From Phymorhynchus buccinoides (taxonomy: Eukaryota; Mollusca; Gastropoda; Neogastropoda; Raphitomidae): DNA of 64,000 nucleotides. Location: assembly GCA_017654935.2 (NCBI GenBank), contig CM065687.1, forward strand, positions 19,826,219 to 19,890,218, read 5' to 3'. The translations under genes were made by a program, and so were the position numbers. Every line of letters begins with the position of its first letter. Position 1 is the first letter of the stretch. Shown here piece after piece: positions 1 to 10,340 of the stretch. The notes below the pieces were generated by a model, which saw nothing but the letters and a program-made list of their open reading frames with translations, was not told the origin of the DNA and did no database searches.

Positions 1-301
1 TATGTACAAAGGATACCCACTTCCTGTGTCTGGAATGTCTCTGGCACTCAGCTCCCTAGGAATCTGATAACGGTTCTCCTATCACAGCGCGCATTCCTGC
101 ACGTAGACCAACCGCTAGTATTCAAACTGGCCGAGTACAAAGTGCTACGATATCCCTAAAACTTCTTGTAGAGGTTGCTTCCCGTTGACCTCCACATGAT
201 GTCTGCGAACAATACGTCAGCAGGGAAGGAAATCCCCATCACTCGCACACGTCCAAACCGCTTGGAAAAGGTTAAATACTTTCTCAAAATCTTACTCACT
301 A

Positions 302-461
302 CAGTGGAACCTCCCTTATAAGACCTTCAAAAATCATCCAAAATGAGGTCTTATAAGGGAGGTAATTTTAATACTCACAAAGAAGGGCAATGTCTCAGAG
401 AAGTAGGTCTTATATGGGAGGGAGTCTTATAATGGGAGGTCTTATAAGGGAGATTCCACTG
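302..461. mobile_element. MITE with CAGTGGAACCTCCC ends, TA target site
   Basis: The termini are inverted repeats (CAGTGGAACCTCCCTTATA at the left, its near reverse complement at the right) and the element is flanked by TA. The ends and the TA target duplication resemble pogo/Tigger-type mariner elements; the family name is inferred. It lies just upstream of the 3' splice site of the next HDHD5 exon. Further copies are at 43257, 50217, 51846 and 56341, with degraded ones at 30048 and 37054. Confidence 0.8.
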
Positions 462-478
462 TATTATATCCCCTGCAG

Positions 479-618
479 AAAATCACGGGTCGAGAACTGA
501 AATACACGGCGTTGATCGGCAAACCCAGCGAGATCACTTACCACCATGCCGACTTTCTGCTGCACCAACAAGGGAGACAACTAGGCATTGACGGCATTCA
601 CACCATCTATTGTATTGG
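479..618 (+). CDS. HDHD5: HDHD5 copy 1, penultimate exon (motif III)
   Basis: The exon follows a CCCTGCAG splice acceptor and ends before GTAAGTG, a strong donor. It is 140 nt, starting in phase 0 and ending with two bases of a glycine codon. It encodes about 46 residues beginning KITGRELKY and including GKPS, the family's motif III lysine. It differs from the copy at 56589 by GGT versus GGG in one glycine codon, a silent change. Confidence 0.93.
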
Positions 619-3284
619 GTAAGTGCGTTGGTTTTGTCTGTCAGGGATACTTTAGCTCCGGTGGGTTCAGCTCAGCACAATAATTCATGTTCTTTTAGCT
701 GTTTTAGTTGTTGCCATAAGTTTCGGACTATAAGGCGATACTTTTCCCCCAGACTGAGACCCCTGCGCCTTATAATGTGAACAATAATATAGTAAGAAAA
801 TAGAGTAACAAAATCTGAATTTTGTGTGAAATTTTGGGATGCACTTTATAATATAATAAGGTGCACCTTATAGTCTGAAAAATATGGTATTATTTTTGTG
901 AATGTTTTGGCGTGAATTTGAATATTTTGTGTGACGGTGCATGCGTGCGTGTTGCCTACCATGTTTACAGTGTGTTTACTAGTTACAAAAAGTTCTTCCA
1001 GGACTGTAAGTGCAAAGGTGGTTGGTGTTTTTGTTGGGCTTTGATTTTGTAAACACCTGTATAATATCCTCTATGCATTTTTAGCAACATTTTCTTAAAA
1101 TTTAAATGATAGGACTTTCTATTACCACAGATGCCCTAAATGTCGGTGATAAAATATAGTCAGACTAGCGCAACGCCGAGTACCAGTAACGCCTAGTAAC
1201 GGTAACGCCTAGTAACGGTAATGCCAAGTACTAGTAACGCTGAGTACAGCAAATTTGAAGTGATTTGGTTAAGAAACGGTGGAGTTATAAGGCCCCGTTT
1301 CCCATTGACGCTGCTCTGAGAGTGATGCACTCTCCCTAGTAACGGTAACATCTAGTAACGGTAACGCCAAGTACTGGTAACGCTGAGTACATCAAATTTG
1401 AAACGATTGGGATAAAAAAAGGCGGAGTTATAAGGCCCCGTTTCGCGTTGGTGCTGCTCTGAGAGTGATGCGCTCTCCCTAGTAACTGTAACGCCTAGTA
1501 ACGGTAACGCCAAGTACTGGTAACGTTGAGTACAGCAAACTTGAAGCAATTTCGTTAAGAAATGGCAGAGTTATAAGGCCCCATTTCCCATTGGTGCTGC
1601 TCTGAGAGTGACGCGCTCTCTCGATTTTCTTCCAATTTGCTGTCAGGCTTTGTCCCGGTGACAGCAAGCCTGACAGCAAATTTGAAGCGATTCGGTTGAA
1701 AACCGGCGGAGTTATAAGGCCCGTTTTGCATCATGCTGCTGTTATGCGCGTAAGTAATCGATTCGCTTTCGGTTTGGCACAGGGATAGTCCCCGGCCCCG
1801 GTCATCTACCTGCCAAATTCAAAGACAATCGGCCCAGAAACGCCAGAGATACGGTCGCCGAGAGGCCGGCGGATGCGCGTTTCGCGCATTTGCGAAACCG
1901 CGCAAATGATACGGCCGCCTCGGTTGCCATTGCCATCGCTCCGTGAGGGCTCACAGCAAATTTGAAGCAATTCGGTCGAAAAATGGCGGAGTTAAAAGGC
2001 CCGTTTCGTGTTTCAGACACACACACACACACACACATGGACAGTTGGCTTATTACTATATGATGATGTGACAAGGAGAACCGATAAGCTTTTTTTATGC
2101 TAAAAGCCATTATTTCATTCATTAAATATTCTTTTTTTCCCCTTTATTTTGTCTTTTGCAAGCCAGAGGATTTTATCAGCCTTCTTTATTTCCTTTCACG
2201 ATAATACCGTTTGGCTTTCACATGACGATTTTCCTCAGAAGTCGGAGTGTGGCTGCCCACATGGCGGGGTTATCAAAAACGGTCGCACATATAGTGTTCT
2301 CATCCCCCAACTGATGCATTTGTACCATAGTGTTCAAGTTCTTCGGCTGCTGGGATGATCCCTGGAGCCTTTATTAAGGCAGGGAAAGACAACAAACAAC
2401 AACAGGCATCAGAATTGTCAGAGGATCAGATGATTAGTAATTTCTGACAGAGGATTGGCTTCGCTTGTCTAAGGTTTTGCCTTTTTATTGAGTGTTATCC
2501 TTTGTGTTAAATAGCATTTTAAAGTGATTTATCACCATATTGAGCCTTTTTGGTGATGTTTGGAACTCATTTCAGTGTTGTCCCTCCACAGGCTGGGGCC
2601 TTGATGGCCCTTTTACCACAGTTTTCAGAGGATTGGACTTCAGACTATTCTGATGCCTGAACAGGCTAACACGACGATTTCTTTCTGTTGTTTATTCATT
2701 CATTTGTTTTGCTCTGAAACAGAGACAACCCGGAGACGGACATCTACGGGGGCAACCTGTACAACCAGTACCTGAGAAAGCGCCTGCTGCAGCGACAGCA
2801 GCAGAACATACCCATCCCCGTAGCCAGCGGCGTCGTCAGGAAGAAACTACGTCTAGGACAGCCCAACGACGAGGGGGAATACATCTCCGACGACGACAAC
2901 GACAACTCCGAGTGCCGGCGGCGACCGCCGGTGATCGAATCTCCGGTGGACGAGGACGAGGAGGAAGTGGAGGTGGTGGGGGAGGTGGCTCGGCAGGTGG
3001 TCATGTCGGCCGAAAGGGGAGGAGCAGACTTGACGCTCTACACGCGCAGCTGCGAGTCGATCCTGGTGGGCACGGGGGTGTTCAGCGAAGACATGGACCT
3101 GTTTTCCCTGCAGGGGCAGCAGGCAGGGGGTGGGGGAGGGAGTGGGGGGTCCAACCACAACCACAGGGACTTTGTCATCAACCCCGATCTGAAGAGGCCC
3201 ACCCACATGGCCCCTGACGTGCTGGAGGCTGTCAAACTGGTTATGCGGAAGGAAGGGGTGGATATACGACTGCTGGAATGCTGA
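479..3284 (+). CDS. HDHD5: HDHD5-like HAD hydrolase, copy 1: last two exons
   Basis: Partial gene cut by the left window edge; the coding parts are 479-618 and 2723-3284. The joined reading frame gives the C-terminal half of an HDHD5/CECR5-type protein of the HAD superfamily. It has the motif III lysine in GKPS, then the motif IV acidic pair in GDNPETD, then a long low-complexity insertion, then the conserved SILVGTGV segment and the end of the protein. The family is related to NagD-like phosphatases and is reported in mitochondria in mammals; its substrate is not established. Exons carrying motif I and motif II of this copy would lie to the left of the window. Confidence 0.9.
719..889. mobile_element. 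Decayed MITE of the TTTTTCGGACTATAAGG type
   Basis: Inverted ends read TTTCGGACTATAAGG at the left and CCTTATAGTCTGAAAAATA at the right. The same element at 56824-57576 in the second copy is longer because another transposon has inserted into it. It sits in the intron before the last HDHD5 exon. Confidence 0.65.
1155..2062. repeat. 143-bp tandem repeat block, private to copy 1
   Basis: The motif TGAGTAC(A)(T/G)CAAA recurs at 1241, 1384 and 1527, a period of 143 bp. A decayed fourth unit begins near 1670 and a diverged half-unit lies at about 1945-2015. Each unit carries short AGTAACGGTAACGCC sub-repeats and a GAGTTATAAGGCCC segment. A GC-rich stretch with the inverted pair TGCGCGTTTCGCGCA sits at about 1870-1910. 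The block is missing from the second copy, where homology resumes at 2062 against about 59033. Confidence 0.8.
2195..2402 (+). mobile_element. SINE-like repeat with ACA-rich tail
   Basis: Contains the segments CGGAGTGTGGCTGCC, CTTCGGCTGCTGGGATGATC and an (ACA)n tail. The same sequence is found at 59160-59372, at 45896-46008 and reversed at 34435-34530. The A/C-rich tail and dispersal suggest a retroposed short element. Lies in the intron before the last HDHD5 exon. Confidence 0.6.
2723..3284 (+). CDS. HDHD5: HDHD5 copy 1, terminal exon (motif IV to stop)
   Basis: The acceptor is CTGAAACAG. The first base completes the glycine codon of GDNPETD, HAD motif IV. The frame runs 186 codons to TGA at 3282-3284. 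After the motif comes a Gln-rich helix (QRQQQN), then a strongly acidic stretch (SDDDNDNSE and DEDEEEVEVV), then the conserved CESILVGTGV block, a Gly/Ser linker of about ten residues, and the C-terminal helix ending RLLEC. Overlapping open frames on both strands here are by-products of GC-rich codon use. The exon appears identical to 59690-60251. Confidence 0.95.
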
Positions 3285-3370
3285 GTATTTTTTTTAGTCA
3301 GTGTTGTGGTTTTAAGCTGGATATTAGAGGCTTGGAGAGCTGCTGATGGGTGGATTGCTTTATGGTCTTA

Positions 3371-3561
3371 GGCCGGGTTCACATTAGACGCGTAAGTTCT
3401 GTACGGAAAACCCTAAATAAGTGGAAGAAAGAAGGATAAAAGTTTACGCATATAGGGGAAATTCGGACATGTGCGCAAATCATTTCCCTTCTTTGTTTCA
3501 CTTAATTATGGATTGCGCACAGGTTTCCGCATGGAATATCCGTTTATATGTGTACACGGCC
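3371..3561. mobile_element. MITE with GGCCGGGTTCACA ends
   Basis: Imperfect palindrome bounded by GGCCGGGTTCACAT and ATGTGTACACGGCC, flanked by TTA and TAA. The arms carry related sequence (CCGTA..., CGCAxxG...TTTCCGCATGG). The matching copy in the second duplicate is at 60338-60529. A reversed relative is at about 40927-41090, and single terminal fragments occur near 37570 and 42890. Confidence 0.65.
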
Positions 3562-3635
3562 TAAAGATCAGAGGGGCTGATTTAGGTTGTCTTTTGAACT
3601 ATTAAACTGGTTACGCAGAAAGATTTACTTTTTAA

Positions 3636-4029
3636 TGGGCAAATGTTAAGAAAAACCCCCTCCTCTGCACTCTTCCATTAATGTCAGGCTGTTCCGTCGA
3701 CCGCTGTCGCATTCTCAGATTACCGCTGACACTAAATTGACCCTAAGCCTACCCCTAACCCTATCCCAAACCCTATTCCTAACCCTAACCCTACCCTGAA
3801 ACAGCTGTCGCATTCCCTTATGGTTAGGGTTAGAAATAGGGTTTGGGATAGGCTTAGGGTCAGTTTAGTGTCAAATACACCATAAAATAAAAGTTGATGG
3901 TACGTTTACTTTTGATCGTGTGCACGTAAATTCAGAACACAGTAATCTGAGAATGCGACAGTGGTCGACAGAACTGCCTGAAATGAATGGAAGGGGACAG
4001 AGAAGGGGGCTTTTCATACCATTTGCCTG
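3636..4029. mobile_element. Fold-back MITE with TTAA target, telomere-like core
   Basis: Long imperfect inverted repeat of 394 bp. Its outer ends, TGGGCAAATG and CATTTGCCTG, are each bounded by TTAA (3632-3635 and 4030-4033). The arms include CGCTGTCGCATTCTCAGATTA and its complement. The centre has several CCCTAA and TTAGGG-like units facing each other. A TTAA target duplication is characteristic of piggyBac-type transposition; the family assignment is inferred. The same element is at 60604-60997. Confidence 0.75.
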
Positions 4030-4232
4030 TTAATGTTTTCAATGGCCAAGCTGGTTATGCAGAAGGAAGGGGTGGATAAACGACTGCTGGAAAGCTAATT
4101 AGTGCTGTGAAACTGGTTTCTGTCCGTGCTGTGTAGAGGACTCTTGGAGAGCTGAAGGCTGAAGGGGTGGGGATGCACAACTGCTTGAGAGCTGAGGGGT
4201 GGTGTTTAGTTAGTGTTGTGACTTGTCTCTTA

Positions 4233-4447
4233 AGGGCCAGCCACACACATACGAATCGTATCTGAATGCGATGCGATTTTGACGATGTGAGTCCTGAGTC
4301 ACGTGAAATTCATGTATTGGGTCTTCTTGAGCATAGTGAGCGAAAATAACAATTATTTTTAGATGGAAGTGTTTCACGTGATTCATAACTCACATCTTCA
4401 AAATTGCATCGCATTCAGATGCGATTTATATGTGTGTGGCTGGCCCT
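4233..4447. mobile_element. PIF/Harbinger-like MITE with TTA target site
   Basis: Inverted ends AGGGCCAGCCACACACATA and TGTGTGTGGCTGGCCCT are flanked on both sides by TTA (4230-4232 and 4448-4450). The arms pair over about 80 bp. A 3-bp TWA target duplication is typical of PIF/Harbinger elements. It interrupts the decayed terminal-exon repeats. The counterpart is at 61201-61417. Confidence 0.8.
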
Positions 4448-4482
4448 TTAGTCTCACGCTGTATATGCACTTTGGTGATTTC

Positions 4483-4720
4483 AGATACTACGAACGAAAT
4501 ATATGGCTTTACGTCCTCTCGGTCCAGCTGGACACATGTGGGACATTAATACAGATTTGGATTGGGGAATTTCAGGTATGATGATAACATTCTGCTTAAC
4601 GTCCTCCAGTCTGGAACAGACACATATGGGACACTAGTAGATGTAAAGATGGTGGGAACGATCCTGGAGGCAATGCCTGGAGGCAGTGCAACACCAGCAA
4701 AGTCCCAAATTTTTCACAAT
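4483..4720. repeat. Dispersed repeat, TTTACGTCCTC...CATATGGGAC type
   Basis: Two diverged units in tandem: one with GGCTTTACGTCCTCTCGGTC at about 4505 and one with TTAACGTCCTCCAGTCTGG at about 4597 followed by GATCCTGGAGGCAATGC. Relatives occur at 17190-17245, 24597-24704 (reverse), 54383-54485 (reverse), 56505-56550 and 61455-61690. No open frame or tRNA-like promoter was recognised. Confidence 0.6.
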
Positions 4721-5011
4721 ACAGATGTGTTAAGGTTAAAGAATTTCAGATACTGTTTAGTTAGTGTTATATAGCTCTCAAACTGATCATGCAGTTCAAA
4801 CGAAGGTGGGAAGATATGACTGCTGGAGACCTTGGTGCTGTTTATAGCCTTGCGTCAGTCTCATGCTAGAATATATATGACATAAATTTGGAGAGTTTGA
4901 TGTGGGGCTCATTAGTTAGTTGCCTGACAACCGTCTCTCAGTCCCTTGCTGTATGATACACACTTGCAGAGCTGAGAGATTGTTTTTAGTTCATGTTCAT
5001 AGTTGTCAATC

Positions 5012-5212
5012 TGGTCATGCATGGAGGAAGGGGTGACTACACAACTGCTGTAGACACCTTGTGTTGCATGTAGGAAGGGGTGACTACACAACTGCTGTAG
5101 ACACCTTGTGTTGCATGTAGGAAGGGGTGACTACACAACTGCTGTAGACGCCTTGTGTTGCATGTAGGAAGGGGTGACTACACAACTGCTGTAGACACCT
5201 TGTGTTATTGAC
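5012..5212. repeat. 47-bp minisatellite, 4 units
   Basis: Four nearly identical 47-bp units containing GGAAGGGGTGACTACACAAC and TGCTGTAGAC(A/G)CCTTGTG. The unit is a recognisable derivative of the last HDHD5 codons plus stop region. The same locus in the second copy (61986-62785) has 17 units. Confidence 0.9.
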
Positions 5213-6600
5213 TAATAATAATAAATAATAATAATTTAATTCATTTTAAAAAGTGACGCCTGTCCCTCGCGAGGCTCCAGGCGCCATTACAAAGATAAAA
5301 ACCAACAGGTTTAAGAAAGAAGAGAAAGATTAAAACATAAAAAAAGAACTTTGACATCGCAAGAACAAGATATCATTAGAAAACATTAAAATTAATACTT
5401 GCGGGGAACATAATATATTATACCCCCAGCCCCTCCACTCTCTCTCCACCCCCTTCCCCTCCCTCACCCCGCGCTGTCTCCCCCCCTAAAAAAAAAAAAA
5501 CCCAAAAAAAACCCCACCCTCCACTCTCTCTTGCGCCTTCTCACTCACACACACACACACGCACGCACGCACTCACCTACACACACGCAATCACACACAC
5601 ACCGTTTGGAATAAGACTAACCCCCTTTCCACCCCTGCGGGCTACTGCAGGATTGAGGAACTACGCCCTGCGTTGTTTCCCATGAGGTGGCCACATAGGA
5701 CAAAACAAAAACTCTGAAAGCTTGTTTCTTTTCTTCTTGGACTAGTGTAATTTAGTATTTTCTTTGCGTGGCCATTTGTGTCCGTTGTGCTTAACGAACC
5801 ATCTTAGTCTTTGGGCTAATGCTTTGGTAAATATATGAGCGCTTCTCGTTTTATATTATGTATTTAGATGTTAAAATGTTTGCCATTTATAAGTGATCCT
5901 TCCGCATATGCATAACATATTCACGTCCCTCCTCATTATAAATAGAACTCCAATGACTCTTATTTTATTTTATTTTATTGTTTTTGTGTGTGTTCTTTCC
6001 CTCTTATTATTATTTTTCTATGTCTCTATTGAATGATGTATTTACTGCTTAATTTATTTATTGCTCATCTGTCTGTCTTTATCAAGTTAAAAAAAGGAAT
6101 GGATGTATGCTAAATGTAAACTGCATGTATATGTTTTGCTTATGTTTGATTCATTCATTCATTAACTCATTTGCATCGCAACGATTTTGAATTATTACAA
6201 AAACTCACAAATCACTCCAGCCATACACACAAACAAAACATACATAAACAAAAGGAGAAATGAAAGAAGATTACGTGTTTCTACTTCAGGTTTAGACATA
6301 GGGAAGTGGTAGATCAGACTTTTTTTATATATATATAGAGACGTTATATAGAAAAACTTTCCACACCGATTGGTTTCCCCACTACAAAAATAAAGTCAGA
6401 GGCAAAATTGCGGTCTAAGGGAGCGAAGCGAGTTTAGAAGTGACCAAGGTATGGTGTGCACACAGATTTACTTCCCTTGAATGAAGCAAATGCATCACAT
6501 TGACAACTACCTATTAATTCCGGACATATATGGCCGGAATGACTTGAATGAGTTAAACTCATGAAAACCTGTACAGATAAAAAACAAACAAAAACCATCG
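5213..6600. other. Downstream flank: retroposon tail, pyrimidine- and AT-rich DNA
   Basis: No gene is supported. 5219-5300 is an (AAT)n run next to GACGCCTGTCCCTCGCGAGG, which looks like a non-LTR retrotransposon 3' end on the - strand. 5420-5610 is C/A-rich with poly-A, CCCC and CACA runs. 5700-6440 is AT-rich and shared with 63280-64000. It also holds short ATTC and TATA runs. Confidence 0.6.
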
Positions 6601-6610
6601 TTAACCATGG

Positions 6611-7180
6611 GTGAAAGTAGTTCAGGCATGCTCCTGAAATCAGGATTGGAAAAGCTGATAGAAAGAGTCTTCAGGAGCTGGAAGAGCTGAGTGAGTGTGT
6701 GAATCCTTGTTCTGTGCTTTCTGCATGCTTGGGTGAAAGTTGTTCAGGCATGCTCCTGAAATCAGGATTGGAAAAGCTGATAGAAAGAGTCTTCAGGAGC
6801 TGGAAGAGCTGAGTGAGTGTGTGAATCCTTGTTCTGTGCTTTCTGCATGCTTGGGTGAAAGTTGTTCAGGCACGCTCCTGAAATCAGGATTGGAAAAGCT
6901 GATAGAAAGAGTCTTCAGGATTGGCCGTCTTGTCATCCGGAACCACGGTCTTATAAAATCAAACATTTTTGCCAGCATTGATGGCAGATTAAAACAAGAG
7001 ATGATAGACGTGCAATTCTAACACTATCCCCACCCACCCTGTCCACACAGACACACACACACATTGGAAATTATTTGTATTGTGGTCACCTCTTCATGAT
7101 TGGGAAGATTCAAAGAAAATTGAAACGTGTCATTTCAGGATTGAGGAACTGTTTTACTTTGACCCATGATTAATTGTTGA
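6611..7180. repeat. 122-bp tandem repeat within a dispersed repeat
   Basis: GTGAAAGT(A/T)GTTCAGGCATG starts at 6611, 6733 and 6855, giving two full 122-bp units and a third that runs into a longer unit ending near 7180. A single-unit relative is at 51385-51800. A short open frame crosses the repeat but resembles no family I know, so I treat it as chance. Confidence 0.75.
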
Positions 7181-8829
7181 AATGAATGAATGACTGAGTT
7201 TAACTCATACCTTCCCCCCTTTTGTTGCACACATGCATTATGCGGTAAGGATGGAATTTGTTTGATTGACCCGAATGTCTCTTGACTTTTACTAACAGGG
7301 TTATTTACCGAGTAATCTCCGCAAATCTTCTTTGATATCTCTGTTTATCACTTTATGAGTAGAAACATTGATTAACCTTTTTCAGTGCATACATTGATAC
7401 AAACTGTCATGAGAGTCCCCTCATAGGGATGTACTAGTAGTACAGTACTTAATGTGTTTTTTTTCTTCTTTTTTTGTGCGCGCATGGCGTGGTCGTGCAT
7501 GCATTCACACATATTTGTGAATTATTACTTCAAATTATCTTAATATTATTTATTTGGGTAAGTACTCATTTACAATGTTTCGGAGCATTGAAATGTCTTA
7601 TTATTAAAAACAATCAGCTGACAAATATTTCAAGTGGTTTTGGTTGCAGAATTCAAAGTAAAGGAAACATGTATGCTACGATCTATAACAAATACTCAAC
7701 AAATTAAAACAGAGGTTTTTTGTTATTAAACTTTTTCTTTTGGATTTTAATTTCGACTCTGTTTTAATTTGTTTTGAATTTTATTGAACACAGCAGTCAT
7801 CTTCATTTCTTGAAACTCTATAAAAAATATTGTAACATAATTTTGATTTTGTATGTAATAATTAATATGCACAAATTCACAGACAATTTTTTAAAAGTCT
7901 ATGGTCATACTCTCTTAAGTGTTTTTTGATGATACTGTGGCTATGTATATATTTCATTACCAGTAACTCTAAATTACATCATATTTATTTTTACTTGATG
8001 TTCCTATCTTTTAAAACGATGTGTATTTTATTGTTTTATCCATTATGAGTTTTGTTGTACGTAGACTGTTATTTTAAGCTGCTTGGTTTCTTCAATGATT
8101 ATTAGTGTTTACCCTCTTTTTAATCTGCGAAAGAGATTCATAATTGTTTGTTGGTTTGCTTTGGGGGGAGGGGGGGGAAAATGTTTCAAGCACAATGAAA
8201 TATTAAACATTGTCATACAATGTGAAAACAATATGCATTCTTTTTATTGATGTTATGTTTTTATTGTGAAAAAGATACTCAATGTATTCTAATTCGTGAT
8301 TCTATCAATCTGTGTAAGGATCTGGACCTTTGAAATGCAAATTGTTCTATTTCTGAAATATCGTCTTCGATGTTTTCTTCCTCTGGAAAGAATGAACGCC
8401 TTAGATTACTAAATTTAGGTGAACAACAGAAAATGATGTCAGAATGTTTTCTTGTGATTTATGCTTTTCATTGTTTTGCTGTAATTATTATTGCGAGCCT
8501 TAAACTAAAGCAATTATTCAGTCTTTAGCTGTTGCTAAATAACATTTTAAACCATCAGCAAAGCATTTTTTTTTTTTAATCAATCATTTTCCGTGCAGCA
8601 TTGGAACACAAAAGTACTGGTAATGTTCATATTTGTTGTCAATTATAGTTTGTTCATTGGTCAGAATGGTAATTTGTGTCCACTCATCGCTATGGCAATG
8701 CTTGTCTGGTCAACCTACAACTGGAGTTGGACTTTTTGTGTGCGTAGATGGCTGTTAGAACTAAAAGCGCCGATTTGAAAGTACAGTAAAAAGTAACTAA
8801 TTAAAAAATGGGTACCACAAAAAATCGGA
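7181..8829. other. AT-rich intergenic DNA, no gene recognised
   Basis: Strongly AT-rich with scattered stop codons in all frames. It includes homopolymer T runs (7456-7476, 8563-8578) and a G run at about 8163-8178. No splice-bounded coding segment, RNA gene or transposon terminus was recognised. It might be a long 3' untranslated region or plain spacer; the sequence does not decide. Confidence 0.5.
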
Positions 8830-8831
8830 TA

Positions 8832-9004
8832 CAGTGGAATCCGCTTAATCTGCCACTTTTGGGACCAGGAAGAATATGGCTGATAAAGCGAATCGGCCGA
8901 TAAAACGAACATCGAGATACTGTATGACGCAATTATGCAAGTCAAAAGCAATGACGTCAAAATTAAATGTTGCAGTTCAAATGCAAATTCTTTCCCTTTT
9001 TGTG

Positions 9005-9052
<48 letters not shown>

Positions 9053-9419
9053 ATTAATCCTACAACTTGACAGAAGCACGAGTAAAAGACAATGATTTTG
9101 TTTTCTTGAGTGATTTTAACGCCATGCAGGGTCTTTCAATTGACAACAGCTCACCTTCCAACTTCACACTCAACCATGTAAACGTCAAAAGCGTGTTGTC
9201 AGTTTGTCTGCCTGTGTTGTTCTCCCTCTCAAAAAGGGGTAAAGAGGAAAAATTAGAGAGAAAAATTGGCCAATAAAGCGAAATTGAAGATTTCAGCTTT
9301 GGCTGTAAAAGCGAACAAAATAACACATTCTTAAGAAGAAAAAATTCCGTTCCAGATTAAATTGGCCGATTAAGCGGCTTTGGCCGATTATCCGATGGCC
9401 AATTAAACGGATTCCACTG
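8832..9419. mobile_element. pogo-like element with CAGTGGAATCCGCTTAATC ends
   Basis: Inverted ends CAGTGGAATCCGCTTAATC and its complement (AAACGGATTCCACTG) are flanked by TA (8830-8831 and 9420-9421). Internal GGCCGATAAA/TTGGCCGATTAAGCGG segments repeat the ends. It contains a (TG)n run at 9006-9050 and no transposase. Related in its CAGTGGAA ends to the short MITEs near HDHD5. Confidence 0.75.
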
Positions 9420-9636
9420 TAATTCACAATGTTGTCCCAATTTAATTCGTACATGACAAACCTTTCTTTTTAAATCTCAAAACATTGCCTATCTCAAACT
9501 AAAATTTCAGCTCTTTCAATTTTGACTTGCCAGATTTGATGATGTCACAACTTTTGATGTCATAGTCCTGAAAAGATAGTTTTTGTTTTAGACGAATCAG
9601 GAAAGATATATATCTCTAGACCATTTTCTCATTAAC

Positions 9637-9672
9637 ACGAAGTGAGTCTATAGTATGATAGTTGTTAGGTTA

Positions 9673-9711
<39 letters not shown>

Positions 9712-10095
9712 TGGTCCAATCTCCAGACTTTAACGTTGCCGTTTTCTCGAGAAATAGATGATGTACATTGTTAAAACTTTGCACACATATAGATGTGTAT
9801 GCAAACTTTCAAACATTCATGATTTTGATAATTAAATGCTTGAAACAACACTGTAAACAGATAACAAACAAATAACATTTTAGATTAGTGGGTTAGAGAG
9901 TATTCAACAGGCAGCATGAGTATTCCACAGTGAAAGCCTTGATAGCTCATTGCGTAGAGCTGTCTCTCATGCCAATGGTTCCGGGTCCAATTCTCGGCAC
10001 TGGCACTTTTTTTTTTAGGTTGTATCCATGATTAACAATAGTTTCATTTGTACTTTAAAATGTTATTGGCAATCTTGTACTTTAGACACCTCCCT
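9637..10095 (+). mobile_element. tRNA-related SINE-like element
   Basis: Shares a path of matches with 31180-32190 and with the reverse strand of 48262-49262: ACGAAGTGAGTCTATAGTAT, a (TG)n run (9679-9708), GAAATAGATGATGTACATTG, then a tRNA-like stretch at 9938-10005 followed by poly-T. The tRNA-like part has an A-box-like TAGCTCATTG and a B-box-like GGTCCAATTC, but the acceptor stem does not pair fully. I treat it as a tRNA-derived repeat, not a working tRNA. Confidence 0.55.
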
Positions 10096-10285
10096 CAATC
10101 TGTGTTTGTTGTTGTCCCACATGTGCCTGTTCGAGTGAGCCTTGAAGGCTTTGCCTCTTGTTTTTTTCCTTTATGGATGTTGAGAGGCAATATGGAGGTA
10201 CATGAAGCTGTTGCTGAGCATGAAGTGATGTACATTTTGATTCTACAGAAATTTGGAAAGGATAGAAGATGAAAGAGGGAGAGAG

Positions 10286-10286
10286 A

Positions 10287-10333
<47 letters not shown>

Positions 10334-10340
10334 TGTGTGT
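10286..10340. repeat. (TG)n microsatellite
   Basis: About 25 TG units with one TTTG interruption at the end. Open frames through it on both strands are dinucleotide artefacts. Confidence 0.95.

Larger units (their letters stand above)
4040..5010 (+). repeat. Decayed tandem copies of the HDHD5 terminal coding segment
   Basis: The last coding stretch (3238-3284, GGTTATGCGGAAGGAAGGGG then GACTGCTGGAATGCTGA) recurs in eroded form at about 4048-4092, 4155-4195, 4786-4835 and 4993-5036. Each copy is followed by a relative of the sequence after the stop codon (TTTAGTTAGTGTTGTG, CTTGGAGAGCTG). The spacing is irregular because MITEs have inserted between units. None is open as an exon. This is a direct reading of the sequence; the order of events is inferred. 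Confidence 0.75.
1..6416 (+). repeat. Direct large duplication, copy 1
   Basis: Position 1 aligns with position 56040 and the match continues, with indels, to about 6416 against 64000, where the window ends. The duplication therefore extends beyond both window edges. It holds the last two HDHD5 exons and their 3' flank. The terminal exons look identical in the two copies, and I found one synonymous difference in the preceding exon. Introns and flank differ by transposon insertions, a private 143-bp array and a minisatellite copy-number change. These are the differences expected between alleles or very recent paralogues. Confidence 0.95.

Noticed and set aside
2744..3217. Four overlapping open frames in the HDHD5 terminal exon, on both strands
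   Set aside because: Only the frame continuing from motif IV has family similarity; the others are shadows of GC-rich coding sequence.
6740..7021. 93-codon + strand open frame with internal repeats
   Set aside because: The frame spans a 122-bp non-coding tandem repeat found elsewhere without an open frame.
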